64,000 nt of DNA from Notospermus geniculatus. Taxonomy: Eukaryota; Nemertea; Pilidiophora; Heteronemertea; Lineidae. This document shows positions 41,291-52,250 of the stretch, piece by piece. The notes under the pieces were generated by a model. The model ran no database searches. It had not been told where the DNA came from and saw only the letters and a program-made list of their open reading frames with translations. The stretch's first letter is position 1; the number at the start of each line of letters is the position of its first letter. The translations under genes and the position numbers were made by a program. The DNA lies in the NCBI GenBank assembly GCA_002633025.1, contig NMRB01002014.1, positions 68,419 through 132,418 on the forward strand, written 5' to 3'.

Positions 41291-41954
41291 TAGACTTATC
41301 TCCATTTTGGCTCACGCTGTAATCCTTAGCATGGACCATTTACTTTCCTGCCATCTTTATTTATCTTACACTTCTGTTTCCCTTAGCTGTTTTTATTTGG
41401 GTTTCTTTGTCTACCCTTTACAGTATTCGCCTTAGCCCTATACATTCTCTCTTTTCCTAATTCTGTCCAATTGTTTTCCTCACACCTTGGGATCCAATTA
41501 AAATACTTAAAATGATGTGTTTCCTGATTTAAAAAAAAACGACATGTTGCAGATATCAGTGGATTTGAATGTATTAACGATATTTCAAAAATTCAAAATT
41601 TTACACAATGAGTGGAGCATCCCTTTAACCCGATAATCCCGCTGAGTAATGCCCCTAGGCTTCAGGGGCGTGTGGGCCAGCATATGGAGGACCCATCCTG
41701 ACAATTCTATAAATTATATAATCATTGAATCAATAGATAGGTGAGATTGAGAAAAAGCAGATTTATATACCATCGGGATCAAGTAAACCACTAGTGCAAG
41801 AATGAAGAAACAAGATGGCCACCGCACCATCTTGATCAGAGCCGCCACGCTTCGTCGTCTACGTAGTCGCCTGCATGCGGCAACGAACACGTCGCTGCTG
41901 TACTGGATATTTCAGAGCAAGTTCCTCCTTTAATTTGCCTATCTTCTTTATTGT
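41291..41954. other. no feature recognised
   Basis: No supported gene or repeat. Confidence 0.4.
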
Positions 41955-42447
41955 CTTAAGCCACTCTCACACGACAGTTGGCCTGCGTTTAATTGCGATA
42001 GACAATCGCAGGTGTACTGTCGCAAATTAACGCAAACTATCGCAGACCTTGCGATAATATTGCAGGCAATCGCGTATAATCGTAAAATTTTGGAAATGTT
42101 CAAAAAAGTTAACCTTGTCGCAACTTATCGCAAAGCAACCGCAGATTGTCGCAGAATATCGCACAATGTCGCAAAAAATAGTTTATAACCCCAAATTATC
42201 GGTGTCGACTGAAGAGGCTGCAGACAGAAAACCCGTATTGTCCCACGATTGTCGCAGCAATAATCGCAGATTGTCGCAAACAACCGCAAGTGAACGCCAA
42301 AAAATGCTGATTATCGTTAACTTTACGACAATTCTGCGATACGTCAGCGACACGTCTGCGACAAATCTGCGATAATTTCTGCGATTGTTTGCGTAACGTA
42401 GAAATATACAATCGCACGCAAATTGTCGCACGTGTGAGAGCGGCTTT
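41955..42447. mobile_element. AATCGCAG-word foldback, CTTAAGCC-ACTCTCACAC ends
   Basis: CTTAAGCCACTCTCACACGA on the left and CGTGTGAGAGCGGCTTTAG on the right are inverted. The interior of about 450 bp is composed almost entirely of reiterated TCGCA, CGCAAA, TTGTCG and AATCGC words in both orientations. It belongs to the TTAAGCC-terminus group. Confidence 0.88.
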
Positions 42448-42448
42448 A

Positions 42449-42597
42449 GGGCCGTATGCATCGGGCGAAGATTATCTGGAACTCAGGTTGAGCCAAAACT
42501 TTTCCATTGTCACATCATGCCCTGGCAAACCTGAACATTGGAAAAGTTGCGGCTCAACCTGAGTTCAAGATAATCTTCGTTTGGTGCATACAGCCCA
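42449..42597. mobile_element. hairpin with GGGCCGTATGCA ends
   Basis: GGGCCGTATGCATCGGGCGA followed by AGATTATCTGGAACTCAGG pairs with its mirror, ending TGCATACAGCCCA. AACTTTTCC pairs with GGAAAAGTT nearer the loop. Starts one base after the previous element ends. Confidence 0.88.
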
Positions 42598-42831
42598 TAG
42601 GGTTGAAGCTAATGCTGATGGTGGAAGCCAAACGAAATCGAAAAAAAGGAGACGATGAAAAAGGGGTTTGGCTTCGTACCAGCATGCCAAAGCAAGGAGA
42701 ACAAGACCGCGATCTCCTGAAAGCAATAGACATACAGTTGATGGCATTTGTGAATAAAACTAGATGCCCTGTCCTTTAAATTAATCATGGTATATTGCTG
42801 TGTAGAACTCTTGAATCACATAAACATGATA

Positions 42832-43075
42832 AGCGCGGTGGCATAATGGTTAGGGCTGTGGAGTCGTGATCGGAAGGTCGGGGGTTCGATCCCCGGCCGT
42901 GCCACTCTGTAACTCTCAACTGGCCTGAAATGTCCATCGTGTGCGCTATATTGTGGCTGCTCTTTGGTTTCTACAGAAAGGTTTCTGAATCATAGGCTGG
43001 GGTAATAATGTGTGAAGCGCTTAAGAGAGCGTAATACGCTATGAAGCGCTATATAAGAACTCACCATTATAAAAA
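42832..43075 (+). mobile_element. tRNA SINE, second copy
   Basis: Same head (GCGGTGGCATAATGGTTAGG), B box GGGTTCGATCCCC and body (ACTCTCAACTGGCCTGAAAT) as the copy at 38826. The 3' end differs: GAAGCGCTTAAGAGAG and GAAGCGCTATATAAGAAC. So one head and body is joined to two different tails. Confidence 0.85.
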
Positions 43076-43079
43076 AGGT

Positions 43080-43862
43080 TCCTCTTCGTTGTTCCCTGTC
43101 TGTGGATAGCAGGGTTATTTTGTCATTCATCTCAGGTTATTCAATTTCAGTCTGTGATAATTGTACTTGTGGACGCATTACTGATACTCTATTTTTTATA
43201 ATAAATTTCATTACTTCCAGACATGATTTGTTGTTTTTACTGCAAAATGCCTATGCAAAACCAATAAACAACCCTCCAAATCAGCACCTGGACGCCACTT
43301 GCGACTTGGATTGAATTCAGATGGCCCATGAATATTGACAAAAATGACAGCACTTTTGATAATGATGACTGTTCAGTGCTCTCCAGAATCCCTCCCATGG
43401 TTTTGTTGTTGGCTTGGAGCACCGTAAAAGATCCCAAACTCTGCCTCATAATATCCCAGAACATTGGCCAGTGATGTTTTCAGGTTAGCTAGGCCCTAGG
43501 CCTTCATTACGTTCGTACTGGAGGTATGCTGTTTTGGCCCATCTTGGTCTTTACTCTGGGAGATGGCGGTGCCACCTCTGTGGTATGGTGGCCCATTATT
43601 TTTGTTTAAAACGAAGGCGTTTACTGCAATATGGACCATTTGGGTCAACATTTCCGATAAAGTACAGCCTGTACAAATGTAACAGAGAGTCTAGATTAAG
43701 CGACGATTGATCCTTAGCCCAAAGGACCGACAATCGCAAAACCCTGCTGCCCAGCATTATCTTTCGATAAAGAGGCATGTTTGGCCACTTCAATCGCTTC
43801 TAAAAAGAAACACTATCCAAGAATTCGAACTAGAAATAATGGCCAGGCTTCTTCAGATCCGA
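43080..43862. other. no feature recognised
   Basis: Frames up to 75 codons without domains. Nothing else. Confidence 0.4.
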
Positions 43863-44109
43863 ATAGACAAATCCCAAATTGACGTAAACGGAAAGATCTG
43901 CGCACTTCCGCCGAAATAGCAACAAGAACCTCGGTCTGAAACTGAATGACGTGACGCAGAGAACCCCACGACAGTGACTTCGACGACGTTACGTCAGAGT
44001 CGACCATTGCTGAATCACGGATTGCGTCACGTCAGCTGGTTTCAGATCGAGGTTCTTGTTGCTATTTCGGCGGAAGTGCGCAGAACTTGGAATTAGGGAT
44101 TTGTCTATA
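43863..44109. mobile_element. foldback element family B, copy 2 (intact)
   Basis: ATAGACAAATCCCAAATT, then CTGCGCACTTCCGCCGAAAT, AGCAACAAGAACCTCGGTCT and TGACGTGACGCA pair with their mirror on the right arm, ending TTGTCTATA. Its uninterrupted CTTCCGCCGAAAT shows where the 108-bp hairpin entered copy 1. Confidence 0.9.
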
Positions 44110-44589
44110 GAAGTGTTGAATTCAAGAACCGGTTCAATTACGATGACGAATTTTGAATATTCGCAGGTGCTGGACTCGCGTTTCCTGAAGAAGCTGCCAT
44201 TTTCCCTCTGGATGTGGGAAAACCCGACTCTGAATGTGGGATTGCCACTCTGCACGATGGTTGAGTGATTCCCCAGGGTGAGGAAGTTGATAAGCATGAC
44301 GCTCCACCTCCGTGTATTCGCTGCTGTTACCGACCCCTCTCTCCAATGTACTAGAATGTACTGTTTTAACACAGGAGATATGAGGGGGTCGGTCATATCA
44401 GTGCTATCACCTGTGTTTACGCTAAATAATAACACAGTCAAGTGGCCTTCTCAGCATGGGGTCACCATTGGGTCATTGCTGCCTCGCCAGACTGACCCGA
44501 TTGGTGTCATATTGCACAGCATGAATGCACTCTCTGGAAGTGAGATGCGGTGAGGAAGGAGAAGGGGGTTCGCCAGGATAGTGTCCCAG

Positions 44590-44842
44590 TCATAGTGATA
44601 ACTGTGGATCTGAGGATGGCTGCGTCATAGATGAATCACTTAAAACGTCTTTGATGAATGAGGATGATCGTGACTGCTCGATACTCTATGCCCACTTCAA
44701 GTTGCCAGGACATTCTGTCGAGGACCTGAGGTTCACCATCCTCGAGACATGTCCAGATGAGACGACCCTCCTCAGTACAGAGTTGAAATGGATGTGGACC
44801 CTTAAAACCATCACCCCCTCAGGTCTTAACACAAGATGCTGA
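44590..44842 (+). pseudogene. GIY-YIG-like C-terminal fragment of a Penelope-type element
   Basis: One frame reads DRDCSILYAHFKLPGHSVED, then LRFTILETCPDETTLLSTEL and KWMWTLKTITPSGLNTRC before TGA. H-F-x-L-P-G-H-S, a short beta strand ending in I-L-E, an E-x-x-W-x-x-x-L-x-T segment and P-x-G-L-N are the landmarks of the C-terminal half of GIY-YIG endonuclease domains of Penelope-like retroelements. The GIY-YIG motif itself and the reverse transcriptase are missing, and the frame is stopped by TAG at about 44580. The assignment is from motif pattern. Confidence 0.5.
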
Positions 44843-44861
44843 GGTTCTGAGTCCCTAGTTT

Positions 44862-44900
44862 NNNNNNNNNNNNNNNNNNNNNNNNNNNNNNNNNNNNNNN
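44862..44900. other. assembly gap
   Basis: 39 N immediately after the Penelope-like fragment. Confidence 0.99.
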
Positions 44901-44974
44901 TGATAATCATACATGCTTTTTACCTCCATAGCAATTGGAAAATAGCTAATGTCATGTCATGTTTAAGAATAAGG

Positions 44975-45085
44975 ATATTTTGGGTGGTTCCTGGGTGGTT
45001 CCATGGTTTCCTGGGTATTTTCATGGTTTTCTGGGTGGTTCCATAGTTTCCTGGCTGGTTTCATGGTTTCATGGTTCCAAGGTTT
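44975..45085 (+). repeat. GGGTGGTTCCATGGTTTCCT short tandem
   Basis: Five or so degenerate units of 14-28 bp of GGTGGTTCCATGGTTTCCTG type. Confidence 0.85.
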
Positions 45086-45139
45086 AGAACCTACCAGGTG
45101 TAACATCTGTGGGTATTTCTGTAGCTCAGTGCTCCCAAA

Positions 45140-45270
45140 CAATCGACGCGGCCTAGAATGGTTAGTTATTGTTGGGGTGGTTGCCGTTTAATCCGTCAGG
45201 AGGGAAACAATAAGAACACATAAATATGGGGAACATCAATCGACGTTGCACCGGCTCTGAAAAATCCCTC
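45140..45270. repeat. possible decayed relative of the 16384 foldback
   Basis: CCGTCAGGAGGGAAACAATA, TGGGGAACA and GACGTTGCACCGGC occur in the same order as CCGTCAGACAATAGGAGGGG, TGGGGAACAC and AACGTTACACCGG at 16506-16565. The similarity is patchy. Confidence 0.35.
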
Positions 45271-45479
45271 CTGAGACCCGGCGCGCGTCAACACTACCGG
45301 TACTCAATTTTTTGTGACGGTGACCTAAATTAAGCACTCCAAAAACCGTTCGAGCTCAGAGGGACTCACTAGCACCGGGTTTTGCATCCCCGGGCCTATT
45401 AGACCCGGGCTTTTAACAGGTGTAGACAGAAAATGCCCAGGTTCGACGCGGGTTTTTTATGTAGTGTAAACAGGGCTTA

Positions 45480-46628
45480 AATCTCCATTTATTATAATAT
45501 ACATGTAGTAAACGCAGATATTCAGGAAGGAGAATGATTTGTTTCAAGTTAGATGCGTAATTCAGTCATGGAAATCACACCCCAAACATCTGAGCTTAGA
45601 AAATTAAAGTAGCCTATAGACTCACTCACTCCCCATCAGTATTGGACCATTTCTCAGACCAGGCTCTTGAACACACAGCAGCTACACACACACACCACAT
45701 ACCAGACGGCTACATGAGTGTATTGCATACAGGTACAGAGTCCAGCATGGATGACATAACACTTCACTGATATACTATTCCTGTCTCCTACATAGCCCAA
45801 CCAACTGAAGTTTAGTGTAACATGAGATAGCCACTGCTAATTAAAGCAAGACGCTGAACTCTCTCTGCGATATCAAGAGATGACCCCTGGGGTGAGGCTC
45901 ACGGTTCGTTTATTTTGTTTACTTAAGACACGTGGCTGACCACCACTGAATCTGCACACGGAGCTGGAGCGTCATGAACTTGGTTTCATTAACTCATATC
46001 AGGCGAACTTCATATATGTGTGAATCAAGGTCAAAAGTTTCTGAAAAAAAAATCAACATCCGATTTTTAAAAAAAATCCGGTGTCCGGAAATCTCTCTTT
46101 ATAAGCTGCTTACCTGAGCGAACGGGGAAAGTCCAGGAATAGAGTCAGCTGGTGCATGGATAGACAGATATTTATGGCTACCTAGATAAGCTAAGTGGCT
46201 GCCCGCATGGGGTCTGTTTGAAGTTACCGCTATGCTCTCCGTGGAAATAGACTTTAGTTATGTAATTGGAAACTGCGTTTTTATGTATTTTGACCTATTT
46301 TGTGTTAATTTACATAAAATGTCATTTCTTATCACATAAAACAATTAAAAAGATGCTTATCTGCTTCTAAAGTGCCATGTTTCTATCTAATGGTAATACA
46401 TTTATGGGCTGTAAATCCAACCGTTCATAAGTTAGTTGTACATCGGTTCCCATCCTCCTGAACAAAAATTCAAAGCTTAATAAAAAATTTTCCCCAAAGG
46501 TGATTTATTGGGACTTTCAGTATGCGATTTCTCAGAGTCATATGCATAAAATGACATAAAAATCGTTCACCCCCTAATTTTTTCCAGGTTTTGGGAAAAA
46601 ATTGGTCTCTCCTACTAGTCTATTATAT
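45480..46628. other. no feature recognised
   Basis: No supported gene or repeat. Confidence 0.4.
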
Positions 46629-49392
46629 ACCCCCCTGTATAGACAAATTTTAATGAGGCCGAATTTGATTGGATGTTGTGCATGGTGATGTCCAACCATG
46701 CCTCAGCACGAATTAAGCTAAAATGAGGTGCTGCGATCGCTATCGTAAAAATAGGTTTTCACTGTAGTCGAGCACTATTGGTAAATCTTTTTTTTAAATT
46801 CCATCGCAGTGCATTAGTACTAGAATGTATCTACAAACCATCTGGTTCAAAACTAAAATAATAGATGGCGCTGCTGAGATATTAATACTTTTACGTTTTT
46901 GGTCATACATGTAATTTCTAAATGGGTTAACATATTGACCTAATTCTTGTACATTCTTCATGTACACAATGTCTGTGCATCCGTAGATAAAATGCAATTT
47001 GCCGCATTAACCCCTTTCTCCATATTGTCAGTAAAATAGAATGCTTGGACTTCCTAGGCCCTCCTTCACTTCCTTCCAGCACTTTATGTCGCCACCCTAA
47101 CCCTAGTTTAGATCACTTAGATAACTAGGTCATGTGACCAACTTTTTTGCCCCAACTAGAAACATAAGACACTGGGTGCTAGAAAAGACAACTACAAACC
47201 TAATAAGGTGTCTTCTCTGACACCCATGTACAGCCTTGGAAATTAGTAAATGGACAGTGAAAATGTTGTTTTTCTCAGAACTGGTTGATGATAATTGAAT
47301 GCGGTTTTCTGCATATGATAGGCAAATTATCTGGCTATAAGCGCATAGTGATGACCTTGAATCTGCTGTCATAGAAATTGCCAAAATTTGGCGATTTCCA
47401 AAGTGACCTAAAATCAACATTTTTGCATTCAAGTTCTTTTCATAAATTTTTACATCAGCGGATAGCTCTTACTTACAGATGACAAATTTGTCAATTGTTT
47501 TTACAAGAAAATTGGTATTTTTGCTAATTTAAACCGAATTTGTGCTGAAAATATCACTTTTCTATAAGCCCAACGTCAATGGCTTTTTAGATGGCCCGTG
47601 CACATTCATTACCCTCAATCAATAAAATAGTCACTGAACAGTGAAAACATACTTGTCTCCAGGACCTTGGTCAAGTGAATAGGCCAGTCCTCAATGGCCT
47701 CAATGCATATTCCTGCAGTGAGTGGCTTTCGTGTATTCAATAAACCTTTATTGAAATAGTCAAAGGACTTCCTAATCAACACCATTCAAAAGTTATGCAG
47801 TCTTATACAATGTATAAGATTCATAACAGCTTTCAAGAATAACTGGGGAATACCCAGGCCCAGGTCATGAGTATTGATCAACAACTTGAGTTGTAGAGGT
47901 CACATGCCTAGGGGCTTTCTCAATACTGATTGCCCAGTTCAGCTGATGATATTTGATAAAAAGGCGTTTATCTCAGTCTTGGGATTTAGCATCTTGATGA
48001 AACTTGAACTAGGGACCATTTTTGAGGGTGGCGGACAAGTGTGCTGTGAGAAATTTTGGGCTTTTCAAAAAACAAAATACAGTGGAACCCCTCTAAATCG
48101 ACCACCCATGGGACCGGAGCCAACTGGTCTATTTAGAGGGGTGGTCACTTTAGCCAGGTTGAGATGGGGGGGGGGGGGTATTCATGCAGAATAGTATCAC
48201 CAGACTGACCATACCAAGTCAACTGTACATTAATTTGGATGCCATTAATTAGTGAACAAACTAAATTTGAGACTTAGGTGAGGACATAAACATGTTCAGG
48301 GCTCTTTGACCACATGATTTAGAAACTAAGGTGAGCACTAATTAGGCGATACCCAGTCAATTAGCAACATTTCCTTCGAAATCCAAATTGCCCGGTTTAA
48401 CTAAAAGTGCCACTTTGATTGCTAAATCATCAATTATGTTGATTAATTTATGACCAGGAATCATCCAAATTGCTGTGTTTGGCTAAAAATAGTCACCATC
48501 AATAATAAAAGATGAAGACCTTCACAAAATTTTTCGTCTTGGAAGCTTTGTTTGGCTTGGCTAATGGTGTTGTGGCCATGAATGAATGTCATTCTGACCA
48601 TCTCCATATTCTGAGTGAGGTAATCCATGTACAGGAACATGTATGTATTTCAAAAGAGCCCATGTTCAATCTACTTCTCTGGTCGTGGTCGATTTAGAGG
48701 GGTTGAAATGAAGCTTGGGACCCATCATTTGGGTGGTCGCGGTCGGGGAAGACGGGTGGTCGACTTAGCTAATGGTAAATGTGCAGCATTTCATTGGGAC
48801 CGACAAAAATCGGTCGATTTAGAGGGGTGGTCAAGTAAGAGGGGTGGTCGAACTGAGGAGTTCCACTGTAGTTGATTTTGGGTCACTTTGGAAATCGCCA
48901 AATTTCGGCAATTTCTATGATAGCAGATTCAAGGTCATCACTATGCGCTTATAGCCGGATAATTTGCCTATTATATGCACAAAACCGCATTCAATTATCA
49001 TCAACCAGTTCTGAGAAAAACATTTTCACTGTCCATTTACTAATTTCCAAGGCTGTACATGATGAATTACAAGAATTAGGTCAATGACGACCAAATAATT
49101 AGGACCAAAATGTAAAAATGTTAATATCTCAGCAGTGCCACCTATTATTTTAATTTTGTGCCAGGTGGTTTGTAGATACATCCTAGTACTAATGCACTGC
49201 GAAGGCATTTTAAAAAAAGATTAACCCATAGTGCTCGACTACATTGAAAACCTATTTTCACGAAAGCGATCGCAGCACCCCCTTTATCTTAATTCGTGCT
49301 GAGGCATGATGGAACACCTCCATGCACCAACATCCAATCAAATTCGACCTCATTAAAATTACTTTTACTGCCAGTCTGTGTGGATAAAAGGG
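46629..49392. mobile_element. 2.8-kb foldback, AGACAAATTTTAATGAGG ends
   Basis: The left arm (about 46640-47430) and right arm (48871-49375) are inverted copies over 500 bp or more. Landmarks are AATGAGG-CGAATTTGATTGG, GCAGTGCATTAGTACTAG, GGCGATTTCCAAAGTGACC and AAACCGCATTCAATTATCAT. The right arm lacks a segment present in the left near 47000-47200. Ends: CCCCCCTGTATAGACAAATT on the left, AGTCTGTGTGGATAAAAGGG on the right. No transposase. Mirror frames of about 65-100 codons in the arms are artefacts. Confidence 0.85.
48080..48868. mobile_element. CAGTGGAACCCCTC element with TA duplication, nested
   Basis: CAGTGGAACCCCTCTAAATC on the left and GAACTGAGGAGTTCCACTG on the right, TA on both sides. 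GTCGATTTAGAGGGGTGGTC words recur in both orientations. Pogo-like terminus. Its right end abuts the first base of the right arm of the 46629 foldback. Confidence 0.78.
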
Positions 49393-49539
49393 GGCGCTAA
49401 TAATGAACAAACAGTTTCTAGTTGGTTTGTTAGTTTCTAGTATCTGGGGTCTCATGTTTCCAGTTGGATTTTATGTTTCTAGTATCCGGGGTCTTTATAT
49501 ATTTCTAGAGGTCTTAGGTCTTTGCTTTCTAGTCACCCT

Positions 49540-49815
49540 TGGTCACGTGAATGTTGATAGAAATTTTTCCACTTGTCATGTGAATGTTGAAAGGTTTTTT
49601 GGTAAACGAAACAATTGTCAACATCTTGAGATATTTTTCTCAGAAGATTTTCGACGTATTCCTTATATTATTGTTAGTACGTGTTTTTCAGTGTTGACAC
49701 ATGTTTGAAAATGTTGTAAATGTTTTTTGAAAGTTGGCACATGTTTGAAAAATTCTTGTTGGGTATTTCGTTGTGTGTTCATGTATTTGGCAAATGTTGT
49801 CATGTGTTTCACAGG
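49540..49815 (+). repeat. degenerate GTTGGCACATGTTTGAAAA-type repeats
   Basis: ACATGTTTGAAAA occurs twice (49699, 49739) among many TGTTG and CATGT words. Weak tandem structure. Confidence 0.5.
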
Positions 49816-49845
49816 GTTGAATAAATTCCACCTTGGCGTGCCATA

Positions 49846-49925
49846 CCACCGCGTCAATCTTCGGCCTATCTCAACAAGAGATTACCGGCAACATATCGAC
49901 GACCACCGCGTCAATCTTCGGCCTA
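49846..49925 (+). repeat. 24-bp direct repeat
   Basis: CCACCGCGTCAATCTTCGGC plus CTAT occurs at 49846 and 49902. Confidence 0.9.
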
Positions 49926-49952
49926 TGACCGAAAGGATTAAAAAAGATTATC

Positions 49953-52250
49953 GGCCATGGCAAGCCGACTGTCCATTCCGGCCTAAACCATGGTTTACGA
50001 TCCCTAAACCCTAAACACCGTAAACCATGGTTTAGAGAAAAACGTCCATTTCGGCAGGCCTAAACCATAGTTTAGGATCGTAAACCATGGTTTCGAGTAA
50101 ACCATGGTTTAGGGGTCATAAACTATGGTTTAGCCTAAACCACGGTGTAGGAATCAAAAACTGTGGTTTACAGCAATCTCTGTTTTCAATATACTTGTGT
50201 TCACCATGAAACACGATTTGCAAAACTACAATCGGTCTAAACCATGGTTTACGGTCCCTAAACTATTGTTTACAGCGAAATGTCCATTCCCAAAGCGCCG
50301 ATTGTCCACTCCGACCTAAACTATGGTTTACGAACACTAATCTGTTGTTTATTCCAAGTCGGTGTATTCTGTATTCCATAAAACCCCTAATCAGAGAATC
50401 TCGTGGACAGAAACCCCGAATCAGAGCATCTCCTTAGCGCGCTATTAGTTTCCCTACTGTCAACGAGATGGCGCGCTGGTTTTCCAGGCTACACGTGCAT
50501 GACGTGGCTACACGTGCAAGACATTCAGGTGCAGCGATCACTTGTTGAGCTTGGTGGGCTGTCACCCTGGCTGTGTTTTGATTTTAGTAGCAATAGGTCT
50601 GGCATGGTATGTTCCAGCATTTTCAAGCAAAAGGCATTAGTAGGCCTAATTCTCATGCTCAGTTCTTCAGCTGTAGGGCTAGTACCAACTTGGCACTAAC
50701 GAAGCAATAATGTAGGTGTGACAGGAATCAACGTCTTAGGAATGTAAGTCCGCCAAACAATAGCCCGGTATTGTAAGGTTATATTCCTATGGTCATGGTC
50801 TCCATAGCTATATCCTAATCCCTCACTGAACAATAAAACCGGACTTTGATTCGAGGGGGACTTTGATCCCTGTCACACCGGAACTAAACATCTGTCTGCG
50901 CGATAGGCCTAGCGGTGAGATTTGGAACCAGTCTTTGTTATGAATTTCGAGCAAGCCTCTATTTCTATTCTTTTGCCATCGCTTCGGTGCTGACGATAAT
51001 AATGAGGAGGTAGCCTAATTTGTTCTACCATATGATGGCGCTGCGACCGTATCCACTTTTCCACTGTGACGTTGTACAGAACGTCAACGTCACACTGCCG
51101 TGACGTTGTGGCTTCATGCTCGCACCGCACATTGCCACGGAGATGACGTCCTTAAAGCTACGTTCTCACTGAATGCGAATTCAATTCGAATTCCGTATAT
51201 CGGTCTCCGGTATTCGAATTCGTTATATCGAATTAAAAGCGGTGCGTTCACACTAGGGGGTTAATTCGGATGGCGTGACGTCACCTGGTCACAAGCTCAA
51301 TTAACTGATGCGGATTGGTTATTCCGAATTCAATTTGCATCAAAGAACCGAACTCGTTATTTCGGATTCAGTTCGGTTGAAAGCGAACTGAGTGTGAACG
51401 CTTAATGCGGATTAAGGCTTTATTTCAGTTTCAATTCGGAATAAACCCCCAGTGTGAACGCGGCTTTAGACAATGAAAAGGCCTGATATGGTCGCAGCGA
51501 CATCTTTCCGTGGAGAAGTGGCGACCCCCTCATTCATTCTTGTGCAATTTCGAACCATTGTAGCAGTGTAACCTACTGCTGCTTTTACAGAAAGAATGCA
51601 CATAGCGATTCCCGAGCATTGACGGAAAGACCCGAGGCAGGTGTGAGGCGCCAAACTGTCAGACTAGTTCTATGCGTTATCACCATAAACAGTTCTCAGT
51701 AAACATGGTAAACCATGGTTTAGGGAAAACTACATTTTTCAGTAAACTTTGATTTACTGAATACAACAGTTTAGGCAACCTAAACCTTAGATTGGAGTAA
51801 ACTATGGTTTAGGGACCCTAATCCATAGTTTACTCCATACCACGGTTTAGGGTTTCCTAAACCATGGTTTACTCTAAACTATGGTTTAGGGTCCTTAAAC
51901 CATAGTTTACTCCAAACTGTGGTTTAGGATGCCTAAATTGTTGTATTAAGTAAATCAAAGTTTACCGAAATCTCCAGTTTTAGGCTTTGGAATTGCAATT
52001 TGCAGCATTCTGTCTTTTAATGGACATTATTTTCTGTAAACTATGGTTTAGGCTCCCTAAACCATGGTTTAGGACTATATGTGTAAACTAGAGTTTACGC
52101 GTCGAAATGGACGTTTTTCTCTAAACCATGGTTTACGGTGTCTAAACTGTAGTTTAGGACCCTAAAACCATAGTTTAGGGTCCTAAACCATGGTTTAGGC
52201 ACTGTAAATCATGGTTTAGGCGGACTGGAAATTCGGCTTGCCATAACCGG
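49953..52250. mobile_element. 2.3-kb foldback with TAAACCATGGTTTA arms
   Basis: CGGCCATGGCAAGCCGACTG on the left mirrors GGCTTGCCATAACCGG on the right. Both arms (49975-50345 and 51700-52215) consist of roughly 15-25 bp units of the palindrome TAAACCATGGTTTA and variants (TAAACTATAGTTTA, TAAACCACGGTTTA). The units are joined by short connectors such as GGGTCC, GGATCG and GTCCATTTCGGC. The middle 1.35 kb is unrelated sequence that includes the foldback 51152-51469. No coding frame supported. Confidence 0.9.
51152..51469. mobile_element. GAATTCGAATTC-word foldback, TTAAAGC..TCTCAC ends
   Basis: CTTAAAGCTACGTTCTCACT on the left mirrors AGTGTGAACGCGGCTTTAGA on the right. A second CGTTCACACTAGGGGGTTAA mirrors TAAACCCCCAGTGTGAACG further in. 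The interior is built of AATTCG, GAATTC and CGGATT words. TTAAGCC-terminus group. Confidence 0.85.
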
